From Trichococcus ilyis (GTDB taxonomy: Bacteria > Bacillota > Bacilli > Lactobacillales > Aerococcaceae): a DNA stretch of 64,000 nt. The stretch covers positions 1 to 64,000 of the forward strand of contig NZ_FNYT01000016.1 of assembly GCF_900109135.1 (NCBI RefSeq), written 5' to 3'. How positions within the stretch are numbered: position 1 is the stretch's first letter; each line of letters starts with the position of its first letter. Of this stretch, positions 1-7,416 are shown piece after piece. The notes under the pieces were generated by a model. That model made no database searches. It saw only the letters and a list, made by a program, of their open reading frames with translations, and was not told the DNA's origin. The translations under genes were made by a program, and so were the position numbers.

Positions 1-99
1 GAACCGTGGGGGCCACGGGGTTAGCCTAACGAGAATCTGACCGATAGGTCGGAGTTTTTAGGAATCTCCCACCTCTAAGCATAAGCATAGGTGGGAGTA
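1..99 (+). mobile_element. Right end of an IS200/IS605-type element with TnpB guide-RNA (omegaRNA) scaffold
   Basis: The stretch contains a small GACC/GGTC hairpin (about 39-52), then GGAATCTCCCACCT, a short loop with repeated AAGCAT, the complementary AGGTGGGAG, and a TTCAA end at about 95-99. This hairpin-then-TTCAA layout is typical of the right end of IS200/IS605 and IS1341-type elements, where the 3' end of tnpB overlaps the guide RNA. Reading frame 1 stops at 22-24, which could be the last codons of tnpB, but this cannot be shown from so little sequence. The element ends 2-3 bases before the ybjQ stop codon, so it inserted just behind that gene without disrupting it. The transposase or nuclease gene would lie left of the window. 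Confidence 0.6.
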
Positions 100-101
100 G
101 T

Positions 102-413
102 TCAATTAAATTTAACGGCGGTTCCATATGCGATCACTTCAGCTGCGCCTTGCATGATTGCAGAGGAAGCATACCGAATGTTTACAACCGCATCCGCCCC
201 TAAAGCAGTCGCTTCGTCCACCATCCGCTTTGTTGCTATAGCCCTGGCTTCATTCATCATTTCGTTATAGGCTTTGAGCTCCCCACCGATCAGCGTTTTA
301 AGCCCTTGTGAAATATCGCGCCCTAAGTTTTTGGACTGAATCGTACTCCCCTTGACTAGCCCTAACATTTCCAATTCTTTTCCGGTTATGTAATCAGTAT
401 TGACTAAGATCAT
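102..413 (-). CDS. ybjQ: YbjQ/UPF0145 family protein
   Basis: A 103-residue protein of the YbjQ (UPF0145) family, which forms small pentameric beta-rich proteins of unknown biochemical role, often described as putative heavy-metal binding. The family signature is visible: GKELEMLGLVKGSTI, then the ALGADAVV segment and the terminal GTAVKF. Two further in-frame ATGs lie upstream at 419 and 422, but the AAGGAGG at 423-429 is best spaced for the ATG at 413, and homologues begin MILVNT-like. It overlaps the end of the upstream membrane protein gene (394-633), so the two are probably translationally coupled. The C-terminus is complete despite the adjacent insertion-element end. Confidence 0.85.
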   Translation of the reverse strand: MILVNTDYITGKELEMLGLVKGSTIQSKNLGRDISQGLKTLIGGELKAYNEMMNEARAIATKRMVDEATALGADAVVNIRYASSAIMQGAAEVIAYGTAVKFN

Positions 414-633
414 CGTCATCATCCTCCTTGATTTCCTTCATTCTTTCGATTAACAGGTACACCATCAGCACGATTAATCCGATTGGGATAACAATCAACA
501 GTATTCTCACAAGTATAGGGAGCTCACCAGAGTCAGCGAGTCCCAGCCAGAGGTAGAAGATAAAATAGGAAATGACCAAAAATGTAATCACTATTGGTGC
601 TATCATTTTTTTCGTTTGTTTTTTCAATAGCAT
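394..633 (-). CDS. Small two-helix membrane protein upstream of ybjQ
   Basis: A 79-residue protein with two hydrophobic segments (about residues 11-31 and 40-61) and a charged C-terminus ending in a run of five aspartates. I recognise no family. Its last codons overlap the start of ybjQ and contain that gene's ribosome binding site, so the pair forms an operon. The gene's own ribosome binding site is weak. A candidate -10 (TATACT, complement of 678-683) with a TTGGAT at 703-708 and a long 19-bp spacer may drive it. Composition is more AT-rich than the rest of the window. It may be a membrane partner of YbjQ; this is inferred from position only. Confidence 0.65.
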   Translation of the reverse strand: MLLKKQTKKMIAPIVITFLVISYFIFYLWLGLADSGELPILVRILLIVIPIGLIVLMVYLLIERMKEIKEDDDDDLSQY

Positions 634-810
634 TACCCACTTTCTGCATCTTCAAAAAATTATTACATTCTCTGTACAGTATACCTTATCCAAAGCGAGC
701 ATATCCAACATATACCGCTTCCGTCAAAGAGTATCGTCGGCAGCTCCTGTAATGCTGCATGCAACATTCTGATTTCGATACTTGTCAAAGCAATCGAAAT
801 CTGCACTGTT

Positions 811-956
811 CTCCTCCGGCGAACGGAGGCTTCGCCGGAGTTCAGCCAACATTCTTGCTCGCGTTCTCCGATGGCGCCGGCTTCGCAGGAGTTGAGGCTA
901 CCTATTACCGACGAACTCCGGTGTGCGGCCTTTCGCCGGAGTTGCGGACGGATTCC
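811..956 (+). repeat. Stem-loop array, copy A of the CTCCGG family (three units)
   Basis: Three stem-loops begin at about 814, 866 and 916, a pitch of 52 and 50 bp. Unit 1 has arms CTCCGGCGAA/TTCGCCGGAG, and unit 3 has CTCCGG/CCGGAG. A near-identical copy lies at 16773-16919 on the same strand, and more divergent copies lie at 3886-4030, 27543-27700 and 30601-30744. The array sits between the 3' end of the kinase gene and the promoter of the ybjQ pair and is followed by a GC-rich hairpin at 992-1034. I see no convincing gene in it. Confidence 0.85.
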
Positions 957-991
957 GGGACCGCGATTTTTACGTTTTTATCGCGCTCCAC

Positions 992-1034
992 GCAAAGAAG
1001 CGGCCGCCCATTGCCGGGACGGCCGCTTCTTTGC
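992..1034. terminator. GC-rich hairpin, possible terminator
   Basis: Arms GCAAAGAAGCGGCC and GGCCGCTTCTTTGC enclose a short loop. The same stem sequence, slightly changed, recurs at 17354-17396 beside another stem-loop array. No clear U-tract follows on either strand, so terminator function is likely but not certain. Confidence 0.5.
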
Positions 1035-1089
1035 GGTTGTTTCTGATTTTATTGGTGCTGTCGCCCTTTTGCCTGGATGTCGGTCGGCC

Positions 1090-1178
1090 GAAATTGTCGA
1101 ATGCTGAGAGGACATTCGATTGTTTGACGGCTGCAGGAGGCGAAATTGTCGAATGTTGGGAAATATTCGACAATTTGC
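1090..1178 (-). repeat. Two-unit stem-loop array downstream of the kinase gene
   Basis: Two copies of CGAAATTGTCGAAT start at 1090 and 1142 (52-bp pitch). Each is followed by a complementary arm: CATTCGATTGTTT at 1113-1125, and ATTCGACAATTT at 1164-1175, the latter perfect over 12 bp. The sequence is unrelated to the CTCCGG arrays but has the same spacing. It lies directly downstream of the kinase stop and could terminate that operon. Confidence 0.75.
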
Positions 1179-1207
1179 CCCACCGGATCCGATCGTTCGC
1201 TGCGCTT

Positions 1208-2281
1208 CTACCCGCGCGGCAGCTCGACTTTCATCTTGGTGCCGCGGCCGAGGGTGCTTTCGACGGTGATGGAGCCTTTCAGCAGGTTGACGACGCGCAG
1301 GACCAAGGCCATACCGAGGCCGTTGCCTTCGGAGGCGCGGGATGGATCGCCTTGATAGAATTTGTCGAAGAGGTTGGACAGTGTTCTTTGGGACATGCCG
1401 CAGCCGGTGTCGCTGATCTGCACATAGACTTTCTTGGCGTCGGACGTTTGGGTGATCGTGATTTTTCCGTTCGGGTCGGTGAATTTGATCGCGTTCGACA
1501 GGATGTTGTTCCAGACGATATCGAGCATGCCGCTGTTGGAGGCGATGAAGACATTTTCTTCGAGATCGATGTCCAGTTTGAGGTTCTTCTCTTCGATCAG
1601 GAGCTCGTGCTTCAGGATGGCTTCTGCCAGTTGTCTCGAGAAATCCAGTTTTTCGATGTCCAGGATGATTTCCTGGTTCTCGAGTTTGTTCAGCTGGAGG
1701 ACGTTTGTGATGAGGGAATCCAGCTTTTTGGAGGCTTCGACGATCGTATCGATGTAGTCCTGGGCATACACGGGCGACAGGTCGGCTTTCTGGAGGGCAG
1801 TTGCATAGCTTTGGATCACCGAAAGCGGGGTTTTCATCTCATGCGACACGTTGCCGACGATGTCGTTCTTCAGCGTCTGGATGCTGCCGAGTTCCTCCAC
1901 CATTTTGTTGAAATCCTCGAACATGACATCGATGTAGTCGTACTTTTCCGGCTTGTGGTAAGGCTCGATGCAGACGCTGAAATCCCCTTCCGCGACGGTC
2001 TTGGCGGCCTGGCTCATGGCCTTCATCGGCTTGTCGAAGTAATATTTTTTTTGGTAAAAGATGATGCTGATGATGACCAGCGTGACGATGGCCCAAAAGC
2101 CCACCATCGACAGCACATAGAAAAGCGGCATGTGGTCGATGCCGACGTAGGAATTGTAGATGAAGGCCTGTGCGACCGCTAAAGCCATCAGCACCCAAAA
2201 AATGATCAGAAATCCGTACCAATAGCTGAGTTTCCGTTTCACCCGCGGATCGATGCGGCTGTCTTCCTTTTGCTTTCTCAT
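1208..2281 (-). CDS. Sensor histidine kinase (OmpR-type two-component system 1)
   Basis: A 357-residue membrane sensor kinase. Two transmembrane helices (about residues 22-43 and 53-76) enclose a very short extracellular loop, followed by a HAMP-like linker, the H box NVSHEMKTP with phospho-accepting His147, an N box (NNILSNA), and ATP-lid G boxes (DTGCGM, GNGLGMAL). The short loop suggests intramembrane sensing, possibly through a partner. I start at ATG 2281, preceded by GGAAGGGG; a longer in-frame extension to 2350 lacks a ribosome binding site. It is the last gene of an operon: regulator, membrane protein, 26-residue peptide, kinase. The cognate regulator is the one at 3109-3780. The signal is unknown. 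Confidence 0.9.
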   Translation of the reverse strand: MRKQKEDSRIDPRVKRKLSYWYGFLIIFWVLMALAVAQAFIYNSYVGIDHMPLFYVLSMVGFWAIVTLVIISIIFYQKKYYFDKPMKAMSQAAKTVAEGDFSVCIEPYHKPEKYDYIDVMFEDFNKMVEELGSIQTLKNDIVGNVSHEMKTPLSVIQSYATALQKADLSPVYAQDYIDTIVEASKKLDSLITNVLQLNKLENQEIILDIEKLDFSRQLAEAILKHELLIEEKNLKLDIDLEENVFIASNSGMLDIVWNNILSNAIKFTDPNGKITITQTSDAKKVYVQISDTGCGMSQRTLSNLFDKFYQGDPSRASEGNGLGMALVLRVVNLLKGSITVESTLGRGTKMKVELPRG

Positions 2282-2374
2282 TCTGTTTCCCCTTCCGTTC
2301 GTGTGAATAAAAAGAAACCCTCCGCTGGACTGATGGGAAGTCCGGGGCAAAGGGTTCTGAAGTTGCTACTGCTT

Positions 2375-2455
2375 TTAGTTTTTGCGTTTCTTGACGAATG
2401 CGCCTACGCCGACTGCTGCGGCTGCCACTAATACAAGCAATACTTTCGGATCCAT
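2375..2455 (-). CDS. 26-residue single-helix membrane microprotein
   Basis: A short open reading frame with ATG at 2455 and TAA at 2375-2377. The peptide is MDPKVLLVLVAAAAVGVGAF followed by the basic tail VKKRKN. That is one transmembrane helix of about 17-19 residues with a positive-inside C-terminus. AAAGGA sits about 9 bases upstream of the ATG. It lies in the operon between the membrane protein gene (ends 2498) and the kinase (starts 2281). Small membrane peptides encoded beside kinases can modulate them, so a role on this kinase is a reasonable inference. No family is recognised. Confidence 0.65.
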   Translation of the reverse strand: MDPKVLLVLVAAAAVGVGAFVKKRKN

Positions 2456-2497
2456 GCGATCACATCCTTTCGTTGTCTTCAGCATTTTTTACTTTCT

Positions 2498-3112
2498 TCA
2501 ATTATACGTAAAGCTGTCTTTGATGATTCGCAAACCAAGGAGGCACGCCAATGCTCCATAGAAGACCCCTGAAAGGGCGCTGGCGAATGCGATGTTGCTT
2601 TCGTTTGCGGCAGACATGAGGGCCGTTTGCGTGAGCGAAAAGCAGAGCAGCGTCGATGACAAGCTGATGGCACGCAAGGCCTTCGCCTCCAGTGAAGGGC
2701 TGTTGCGCAAGCGGACGGCGCCGCGCACATGGATCCCGAACAGGATGAACGTATACAGCGCAATCAGCACGGCAATGTGCAACGGGTACGTCCCCGTCGT
2801 TCCGCCAAAGAAAAGGCGCACGGAATAGAGGATATAGCAGCCGCTGGCAACTGCGATGATCGTTCCGATCAGCCGATAGCTTTTGCTTTGGGCTGCCGGT
2901 TCCTGATTGTGCATCCTGATGGCGATCAAGCGGGCAAGCCCCATCCCAGCGCTGTACAGAACATTCGCCAGCATGAAGACCGATACATAAATCAGGCTCC
3001 AGACCGCCTTCGCGACGACAAGCAGGACATCTTTTGCAAGGCTCAAATGCGCGTACACGAATTGCCGATTCTTTTCTGGCGGGTGACCTTTTGAAACCTG
3101 ATTTGCGCTCAT
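2498..3112 (-). CDS. Polytopic membrane protein encoded between regulator and kinase
   Basis: A 204-residue protein with about five or six hydrophobic segments (roughly residues 27-47, 49-66, 80-98, 110-127, 148-166 and 172-192). The start ATG at 3110-3112 overlaps the TGA stop of the response regulator (3109-3111) in an ATGA junction, so translation is coupled; a longer in-frame extension to 3244 lies inside the regulator gene and is not credible. I recognise no family. Its position between regulator and kinase, and the kinase's lack of a substantial extracellular domain, suggest it helps sense the signal or is the protected target. That is inference from gene order. Confidence 0.8.
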   Translation of the reverse strand: MSANQVSKGHPPEKNRQFVYAHLSLAKDVLLVVAKAVWSLIYVSVFMLANVLYSAGMGLARLIAIRMHNQEPAAQSKSYRLIGTIIAVASGCYILYSVRLFFGGTTGTYPLHIAVLIALYTFILFGIHVRGAVRLRNSPSLEAKALRAISLSSTLLCFSLTQTALMSAANESNIAFASALSGVFYGALACLLGLRIIKDSFTYN

Positions 3113-3780
3113 TTGAGAACGGCCTTGTAGCCGATGCCGTGGACGGTGGCGATCTCGAAATCGTCCTGCTGCGAAAATTTTTCCCGCAACTTCATGATGT
3201 AGACGTCCACTGCCTGCAGGCTTGTCTTGCTTTCCAGTCCCCAAAACTCGTCCATCAGCTGGGCGCGGGAAAAGGTCTTTTGGGGATAGGACAGCAATTT
3301 GAAGAGGATGGCGAACTCGCGGCCGGTCAGCGGGATTTTTTCTTCGTCCACCGTCGCTGTCTGGGTATCGGCATCCAGCACAAGTCCTCCGACCACGACT
3401 TTCCGTTCACCGAGGATATTCGCCCGCCGCAGCAAGGCCTCCACGCGCAGGATCAGTTCGTTCAGGTCGACCGGCTTCACCATATAGTCATCGATGCCGA
3501 TCCGGAAACCTTTTTGCTTCGAGATGATGTCATCGCGGGCCGACACGAACAGGATCGGGATTGTTTTGTTCAAGGACCGGACCGTTTTGGCGAACTCGAA
3601 GCCATCCACAAAGGGCATCATGATATCGGAAATCACCAGATCGTAGTGTTCCCCGTAAAGCAGGACGTAGGCTTCGTTCGGGTTCAGACACCCCTTCACC
3701 GTGAAGCCGTAATCGGTAAGGTAGCTGCAGACGATCTGGTTCAGCTTCAGGTCGTCTTCCACCACTAGTAGTTTCGTCAT
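3109..3780 (-). CDS. OmpR/PhoB-family response regulator (two-component system 1)
   Basis: A 223-residue DNA-binding response regulator. The receiver domain (residues about 3-115) shows the acidic pair Glu8-Asp9-Asp10, phospho-acceptor Asp52 in ISDIMMP, and the conserved lysine in VKPVD. A C-terminal winged helix (about 125-222) ends in HGIGYKAVLK. It is the first gene of a four-gene operon with the kinase at 1208-2281. Its promoter contains the KTTAC direct repeat also seen before the dehydrogenase operon and the second two-component system, so it probably regulates itself and those genes. It is clearly paralogous to the regulator at 8387-9085 (shared FKLLSYP and GYKAV segments). Confidence 0.92.
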   Translation of the reverse strand: MTKLLVVEDDLKLNQIVCSYLTDYGFTVKGCLNPNEAYVLLYGEHYDLVISDIMMPFVDGFEFAKTVRSLNKTIPILFVSARDDIISKQKGFRIGIDDYMVKPVDLNELILRVEALLRRANILGERKVVVGGLVLDADTQTATVDEEKIPLTGREFAILFKLLSYPQKTFSRAQLMDEFWGLESKTSLQAVDVYIMKLREKFSQQDDFEIATVHGIGYKAVLK

Positions 3781-3806
3781 CGTTTCCCTCCCTTCGATGG
3801 ACTAAC

Positions 3807-3837
3807 TATATAATGTCCACGTAACGGCAACGTAAAC
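3807..3837 (-). promoter_or_regulatory. Promoter and direct-repeat operator of two-component system 1
   Basis: On the minus strand, TTTAC and GTTAC begin 11 bp apart (complement of 3817-3837), followed 8 bp later by a TATATA -10 (complement of 3807-3812). There is no good -35 hexamer; the repeats occupy its place, as expected for an activator-dependent OmpR-family promoter. The same block with the same spacing is at 8269-8299. Confidence 0.65.
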
Positions 3838-3885
3838 AAAAAGGGGTACTGTCGTTTTTGTTGGAAAAAAGAATAGGGGGGCCGG

Positions 3886-4030
3886 ACCTCCGGCAAAAGA
3901 CCGGTTGGCCGGAGCAGGTGCTGCTGCCGGGAAGACCAACGCCTGTGAATACCGGCTCACCGGAGAAGCGGAAATGCTCGGACGCCTGAACTCCGGGGAG
4001 ACTGGCTTCCCCGGAGTTCAGGGCCCACCA
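3886..4030 (-). repeat. Stem-loop array, copy D of the CTCCGG family (three units, inverted)
   Basis: Read on the minus strand, stem-loop units start with CTCCGG at the complements of 4011-4016, 3960-3965 and 3909-3914, an exact 51-bp pitch. The strongest hairpin has arms AACTCCGGGG/CCCCGGAGTT. The array lies between the regulator operon's promoter and the terminator of the hydrolase gene. Confidence 0.8.
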
Positions 4031-4055
4031 GGATGCCGGGGCACTCGGATGCATG

Positions 4056-4094
4056 CGAAAAAAAACGGCTGTCCCCCAAACGGGACGGCCGCTT
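4056..4094 (-). terminator. Intrinsic terminator of the hydrolase gene
   Basis: On the minus strand, CGGCCGTCCC pairs with GGGGACAGCCG and is followed by eight T residues. It lies 20 bases past the hydrolase stop at 4115. Confidence 0.8.
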
Positions 4095-4114
4095 CCTGCG
4101 TTTTTCTCCTATTT

Positions 4115-6133
4115 TTATTCCGAAACAACCACGCGCACGCGGGCCAAGTTCTTGATCCGTGCCAACGTGTTGGTCCGCTCACCCTCTCTTCCGGATTCCA
4201 CCAACAGCACCGGGAAGTAGGTTCCGCTTTCCGGATAAGCATGCGCGATTTCCACCCTTGCCCGGGTTTTGGCATCGTTCAGGAACGTCAATTCCGCCAA
4301 GGTGCTGAATGCACCGGACCGATCCAGATCGAAGGCGGCGGAAAGAAGCTCTCCTGTTCCCTCAGGCAATTCGATTTCCCCAACCAAGCGGACCGGTTGA
4401 TCGACTTTGACCTCGGCGCGCTGTCCGCCGTCCGCTGCCAAATGGACGCTCGGCTGAAGGCCTTTGCGGTCGTTGCCCCGCTCCGGAAACACGACTTGCC
4501 CTTTCTCGATCGTGTAGCGGAAACTTTCGGCAGGTGCAGTGCCTCTTTCCACCCAATCGCTCAAATCCAGCAACGCTTGGTTGACCACTTCCATATAAGG
4601 AACGACGTGCAGGTTATCGTACTCGTTTTCGGCATCGCCATGCATCGCGTTTTCCACGTACCACAGGCGGTTGCTGTCCTCAGCCTGCTTGCTTTCGATT
4701 TTTTTCCTGTTCCAGTCCTGCTGCCACGGGAACGCACTCTCATCCATCAGGCATCCCACCATGATCGTTTTACAGGAAAAATGCCCCGGGTCAGCGACAC
4801 CGCCGCTGCCTCTCATCAATCCATCCGTTACGGAGAAAGGCAGGTTGCGCTGCGGATAGATCGGCTGGCCCTCCTGATCCCGGAATAGTTCATTCCAGGG
4901 CGTATGGCCGTCCTCAAAAGGCGGCAAATTATGCCGGTGATACGTCTGACTGGCCAAGTAATCGGCGTTTTCCAGAACAATATCATCCCCGATCGACAGT
5001 TTAGCCAAGGTTTCCAACAGGGCCGGCTGGTCCATGCTGGCCCCTACCGAAAGGATGCCGTTCTTGAAGGAGCCGATCGGAATGATTGCCCCTTCAGCGG
5101 CTCCGGAATGGACTTTGAGGATGGCTCCCGCGCCGATATAAGCGGGTGCTTCCGGATAAGCTTCCAACTGAAGATGATCATTATGCCCCAAATCTTGCAG
5201 CAAGGATTTCCAGGCATCATCGATTCCCGAGAAGGAATCCGTTTTTGCCGATTGACCGACAGACGGAAAATGAACGGCCTTTATTTTTGTCGGGAATTGG
5301 GCTCTCGCCTTATACGCCGACCCCTCCTTGTCGTAACCCAAATAGCCGGGCTTGTTCCAGAAATCGGCATAATAGGAAGGATCCATCATCCCGATGGCCG
5401 GCGACAACACAGGCAGGGCACCGGCTCCGATCAGATCCATCGCGAAAATCGTTTTGGGCGGAAAGCCCATCTGGATCAGTTCGTTCAATGCGGCTTTCTC
5501 CTCTTCGGTCAGGCCCTCTTCCATAGCATGCGTGCTGCCTGGCTCGATGGCATCAATGATGGACGGCAATTTGCTTTCCAATACCCGCTTCGCATGCACC
5601 CGCACCGTGAAATTGTTCGGCATCGCGGCATTCGATCCGGAAACAATCGGAACGGCACCGTCCCAGACACCCTCTGTGTTCGTAATGCAGCCAAGTGTCT
5701 TGTAGGACCCGCCACTGCCCCCGTAAACATAGCCGTAAGTGCGCTGTTTGCCGTACAAACGTTCCGCCACGATGCGCGAATACTCGGCAACTTGGGCACT
5801 GGACTGCCAGATCAGACTCGGGTCAGGAGAGAACCCGCCCATATTGGACTCGACAAAATAGGCCCCCGCCGAAATCGCAAAGATGATTTCATCACCTTTT
5901 TCGGAGTATTGGGCAGCATTTTCATTCCCTTGAACTGGTGCCAACCGCTGAAAAAAGCGATGTTTGTACGTTTCCTTATCCGGAAAATAGAGGGCAAACT
6001 TTACGGTCGTCCCATGGAAGCCGCCGTGGATGTATTTGTGGCGGATCGGTGCCTCACGCCACTCCTCCTTGTCTATGTAGGGATTGCTGTAATTGCGGTC
6101 ATTTTTTGGAAGATATTTTTCTGATTTCATCAT
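4115..6133 (-). CDS. Alpha/beta hydrolase, tannase/feruloyl-esterase-like
   Basis: A 672-residue protein of an alpha/beta-hydrolase type. The nucleophile-elbow candidate is YGGSGGSYKT (about residues 140-150 from the chosen start). A late WYVENAMHGD segment (about 510) is a good candidate for the catalytic histidine region, and VVPYMEVVNQALLDL follows it. No signal peptide is visible, so it is probably cytoplasmic. The best guess is a large esterase related to tannase or feruloyl esterases; substrate unknown. Start ATG 6133 has AGGGA upstream; a GTG at 6175 is almost on top of a GGAGG and is less likely. It is apparently a single-gene unit with its own terminator and a possible cre site at 6184-6197. 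Confidence 0.6.
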   Translation of the reverse strand: MMKSEKYLPKNDRNYSNPYIDKEEWREAPIRHKYIHGGFHGTTVKFALYFPDKETYKHRFFQRLAPVQGNENAAQYSEKGDEIIFAISAGAYFVESNMGGFSPDPSLIWQSSAQVAEYSRIVAERLYGKQRTYGYVYGGSGGSYKTLGCITNTEGVWDGAVPIVSGSNAAMPNNFTVRVHAKRVLESKLPSIIDAIEPGSTHAMEEGLTEEEKAALNELIQMGFPPKTIFAMDLIGAGALPVLSPAIGMMDPSYYADFWNKPGYLGYDKEGSAYKARAQFPTKIKAVHFPSVGQSAKTDSFSGIDDAWKSLLQDLGHNDHLQLEAYPEAPAYIGAGAILKVHSGAAEGAIIPIGSFKNGILSVGASMDQPALLETLAKLSIGDDIVLENADYLASQTYHRHNLPPFEDGHTPWNELFRDQEGQPIYPQRNLPFSVTDGLMRGSGGVADPGHFSCKTIMVGCLMDESAFPWQQDWNRKKIESKQAEDSNRLWYVENAMHGDAENEYDNLHVVPYMEVVNQALLDLSDWVERGTAPAESFRYTIEKGQVVFPERGNDRKGLQPSVHLAADGGQRAEVKVDQPVRLVGEIELPEGTGELLSAAFDLDRSGAFSTLAELTFLNDAKTRARVEIAHAYPESGTYFPVLLVESGREGERTNTLARIKNLARVRVVVSE

Positions 6134-6183
6134 GGTTATTCCCTGCTTTCCTGCTGTCAAATATGCAATGCTCACCCTCCATT

Positions 6184-6197
6184 TTAAAGCGTTTTCT
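6184..6197 (-). promoter_or_regulatory. Possible cre (CcpA) site upstream of the hydrolase gene
   Basis: The minus strand reads AGAAAACGCTTTAA, matching the TGNAANCGNTNNCA consensus except for two positions. It lies about 50 bp before the start codon. Confidence 0.45.
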
Positions 6198-6296
6198 TTT
6201 TTTAGGGAGCCATATTTTCGCTTTTACGGATACATTTTCGACAACAATATCGGAAGCAGGCCGGAACCGATGTGTGATTTTTGCTTACTCCTTGTT

Positions 6297-6326
6297 TAAA
6301 AGGCGGAACATGCATATGCTCCGCCT
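6297..6326 (-). terminator. Terminator of the dehydrogenase operon
   Basis: Arms AGGCGGA (6301-6307) and TCCGCCT (6320-6326) with extra pairing in the loop, followed on the minus strand by a short T-rich tail. Confidence 0.65.
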
Positions 6327-6350
6327 GGAGTTTGGATGATAATCCGCTGT

Positions 6351-7382
6351 TTAAGGTTTTGCCGCGGCCAAATCACTGGTCGCGATCTTCCCTTCGGCCT
6401 GCAGCCAGAGGATTTCGTCGCGCATCGTGTCGCGGAAAGGCCGGACTTTGTAGCCGAGTTCACGCTTCGCTTTTTCGGAGGAAAAATTGTTGTTGCGCAG
6501 CATGTTGTACACGGCGAAGGAAGTCAGGCGCGGCTGGCTCTTGGTCAGACGGCCGACGATATCGGAAGTTTTGCCCAGTATTCTGGCCAGAGGCGCCGGC
6601 AAGATTGTCTTGACGTTCTTGGCGCCGCTCAATTCGGAAAGCAGGTCGAACATCTCCCGCATCGAGACGAGTTCGTTGCTCATGATGTAGGTTTCGCCTT
6701 TGCCCCCTTTGCGTGCGCAGGCGATGCAGCCGGCTGCCAGATCGCGGACATCCACGGCGTTGAAGGAGCCTTCGATGCCGGCCTTCATTTCGCCCGCCGC
6801 GTAGTCAATCACGAAAGTGCTGACGGGACCGTAGGCAAAGTCGTTCGGCCCGCAGATGCCGGACGGGAAGACGATCGAAGCGTCCAGGCCCTGTTCCACC
6901 GCATCCATGACCAGCTGGCTGGCTTCGGCTTTGGTTTGGCCGTAGAAACCGATGATGCCCTGCGGCGAAAAGCTGTTTACTTCCTTGATCTGCTGGCCGT
7001 TCGGCAATTCAGGGATGGCGCTGGTCGAACTGATGTAGACAAACTTTTTGACTTTCTTCGCGAACGCCTGCTTCAGCATATTCCTCGTCCCATTGACATT
7101 GACTTCGTGCACGTTCGGATTGTAGTCGCCGCTGACGGTGACGATGCTGGCGCTGTGGATGACGTAGATATCCCGATCGCCCACATCAAAGAAGCGGTCC
7201 AGATCGGCTTCGACCGTGATGTCGCCGAGGACGACAGTCACTTCCGAAGGCACATGCCCCAAGGCGGGATCCCCCTCCAAGACCAATGCACGGACGTCCT
7301 CCCCTTGTTCGATCAGTTGTCTGGAGATGTTGCTCCCCAAAAGGCCTGCAGCACCGGTCAATAAAAACAGTTTCTTCTTCAT
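6351..7382 (-). CDS. NAD-dependent epimerase/dehydratase family protein
   Basis: A 343-residue extended short-chain dehydrogenase. The N-terminal Rossmann motif is TGAAGLLGSN (about residues 9-18), and the catalytic YxxxK is YGQTK (about 146-150) following the serine-rich SSTSA. The family covers sugar-nucleotide epimerases, dihydroflavonol-4-reductase-like and aldehyde-reductase-like enzymes; substrate cannot be assigned. ATG 7382 follows AGGTGG at good spacing and is preferred to a GTG at 7394 that overlaps that site. It follows the short-chain dehydrogenase (7417-8241) by 34 bases, so the two form an operon under the KTTAC-repeat promoter. Confidence 0.85.
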   Translation of the reverse strand: MKKKLFLLTGAAGLLGSNISRQLIEQGEDVRALVLEGDPALGHVPSEVTVVLGDITVEADLDRFFDVGDRDIYVIHSASIVTVSGDYNPNVHEVNVNGTRNMLKQAFAKKVKKFVYISSTSAIPELPNGQQIKEVNSFSPQGIIGFYGQTKAEASQLVMDAVEQGLDASIVFPSGICGPNDFAYGPVSTFVIDYAAGEMKAGIEGSFNAVDVRDLAAGCIACARKGGKGETYIMSNELVSMREMFDLLSELSGAKNVKTILPAPLARILGKTSDIVGRLTKSQPRLTSFAVYNMLRNNNFSSEKAKRELGYKVRPFRDTMRDEILWLQAEGKIATSDLAAAKP

Positions 7383-7416
7383 TTTCTTTTCCACCTTTTC
7401 CTATTTTCTTGTTTGC

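Noticed and set aside
811-956. Stem-loop arrays as a CRISPR array
   Set aside because: Units are degenerate palindromic hairpins with related linkers, not identical repeats with unique spacers, and no cas gene is present.
923-2182. A 419-codon plus-strand frame opposite the kinase gene
   Set aside because: Antisense to a kinase with all boxes intact; begins in the stem-loop array without a ribosome binding site.
3113-3244. Longer N-terminus for the membrane protein of system 1
   Set aside because: The extension is inside the response-regulator gene and reads as arginine-rich nonsense. The ATGA junction start is far better.
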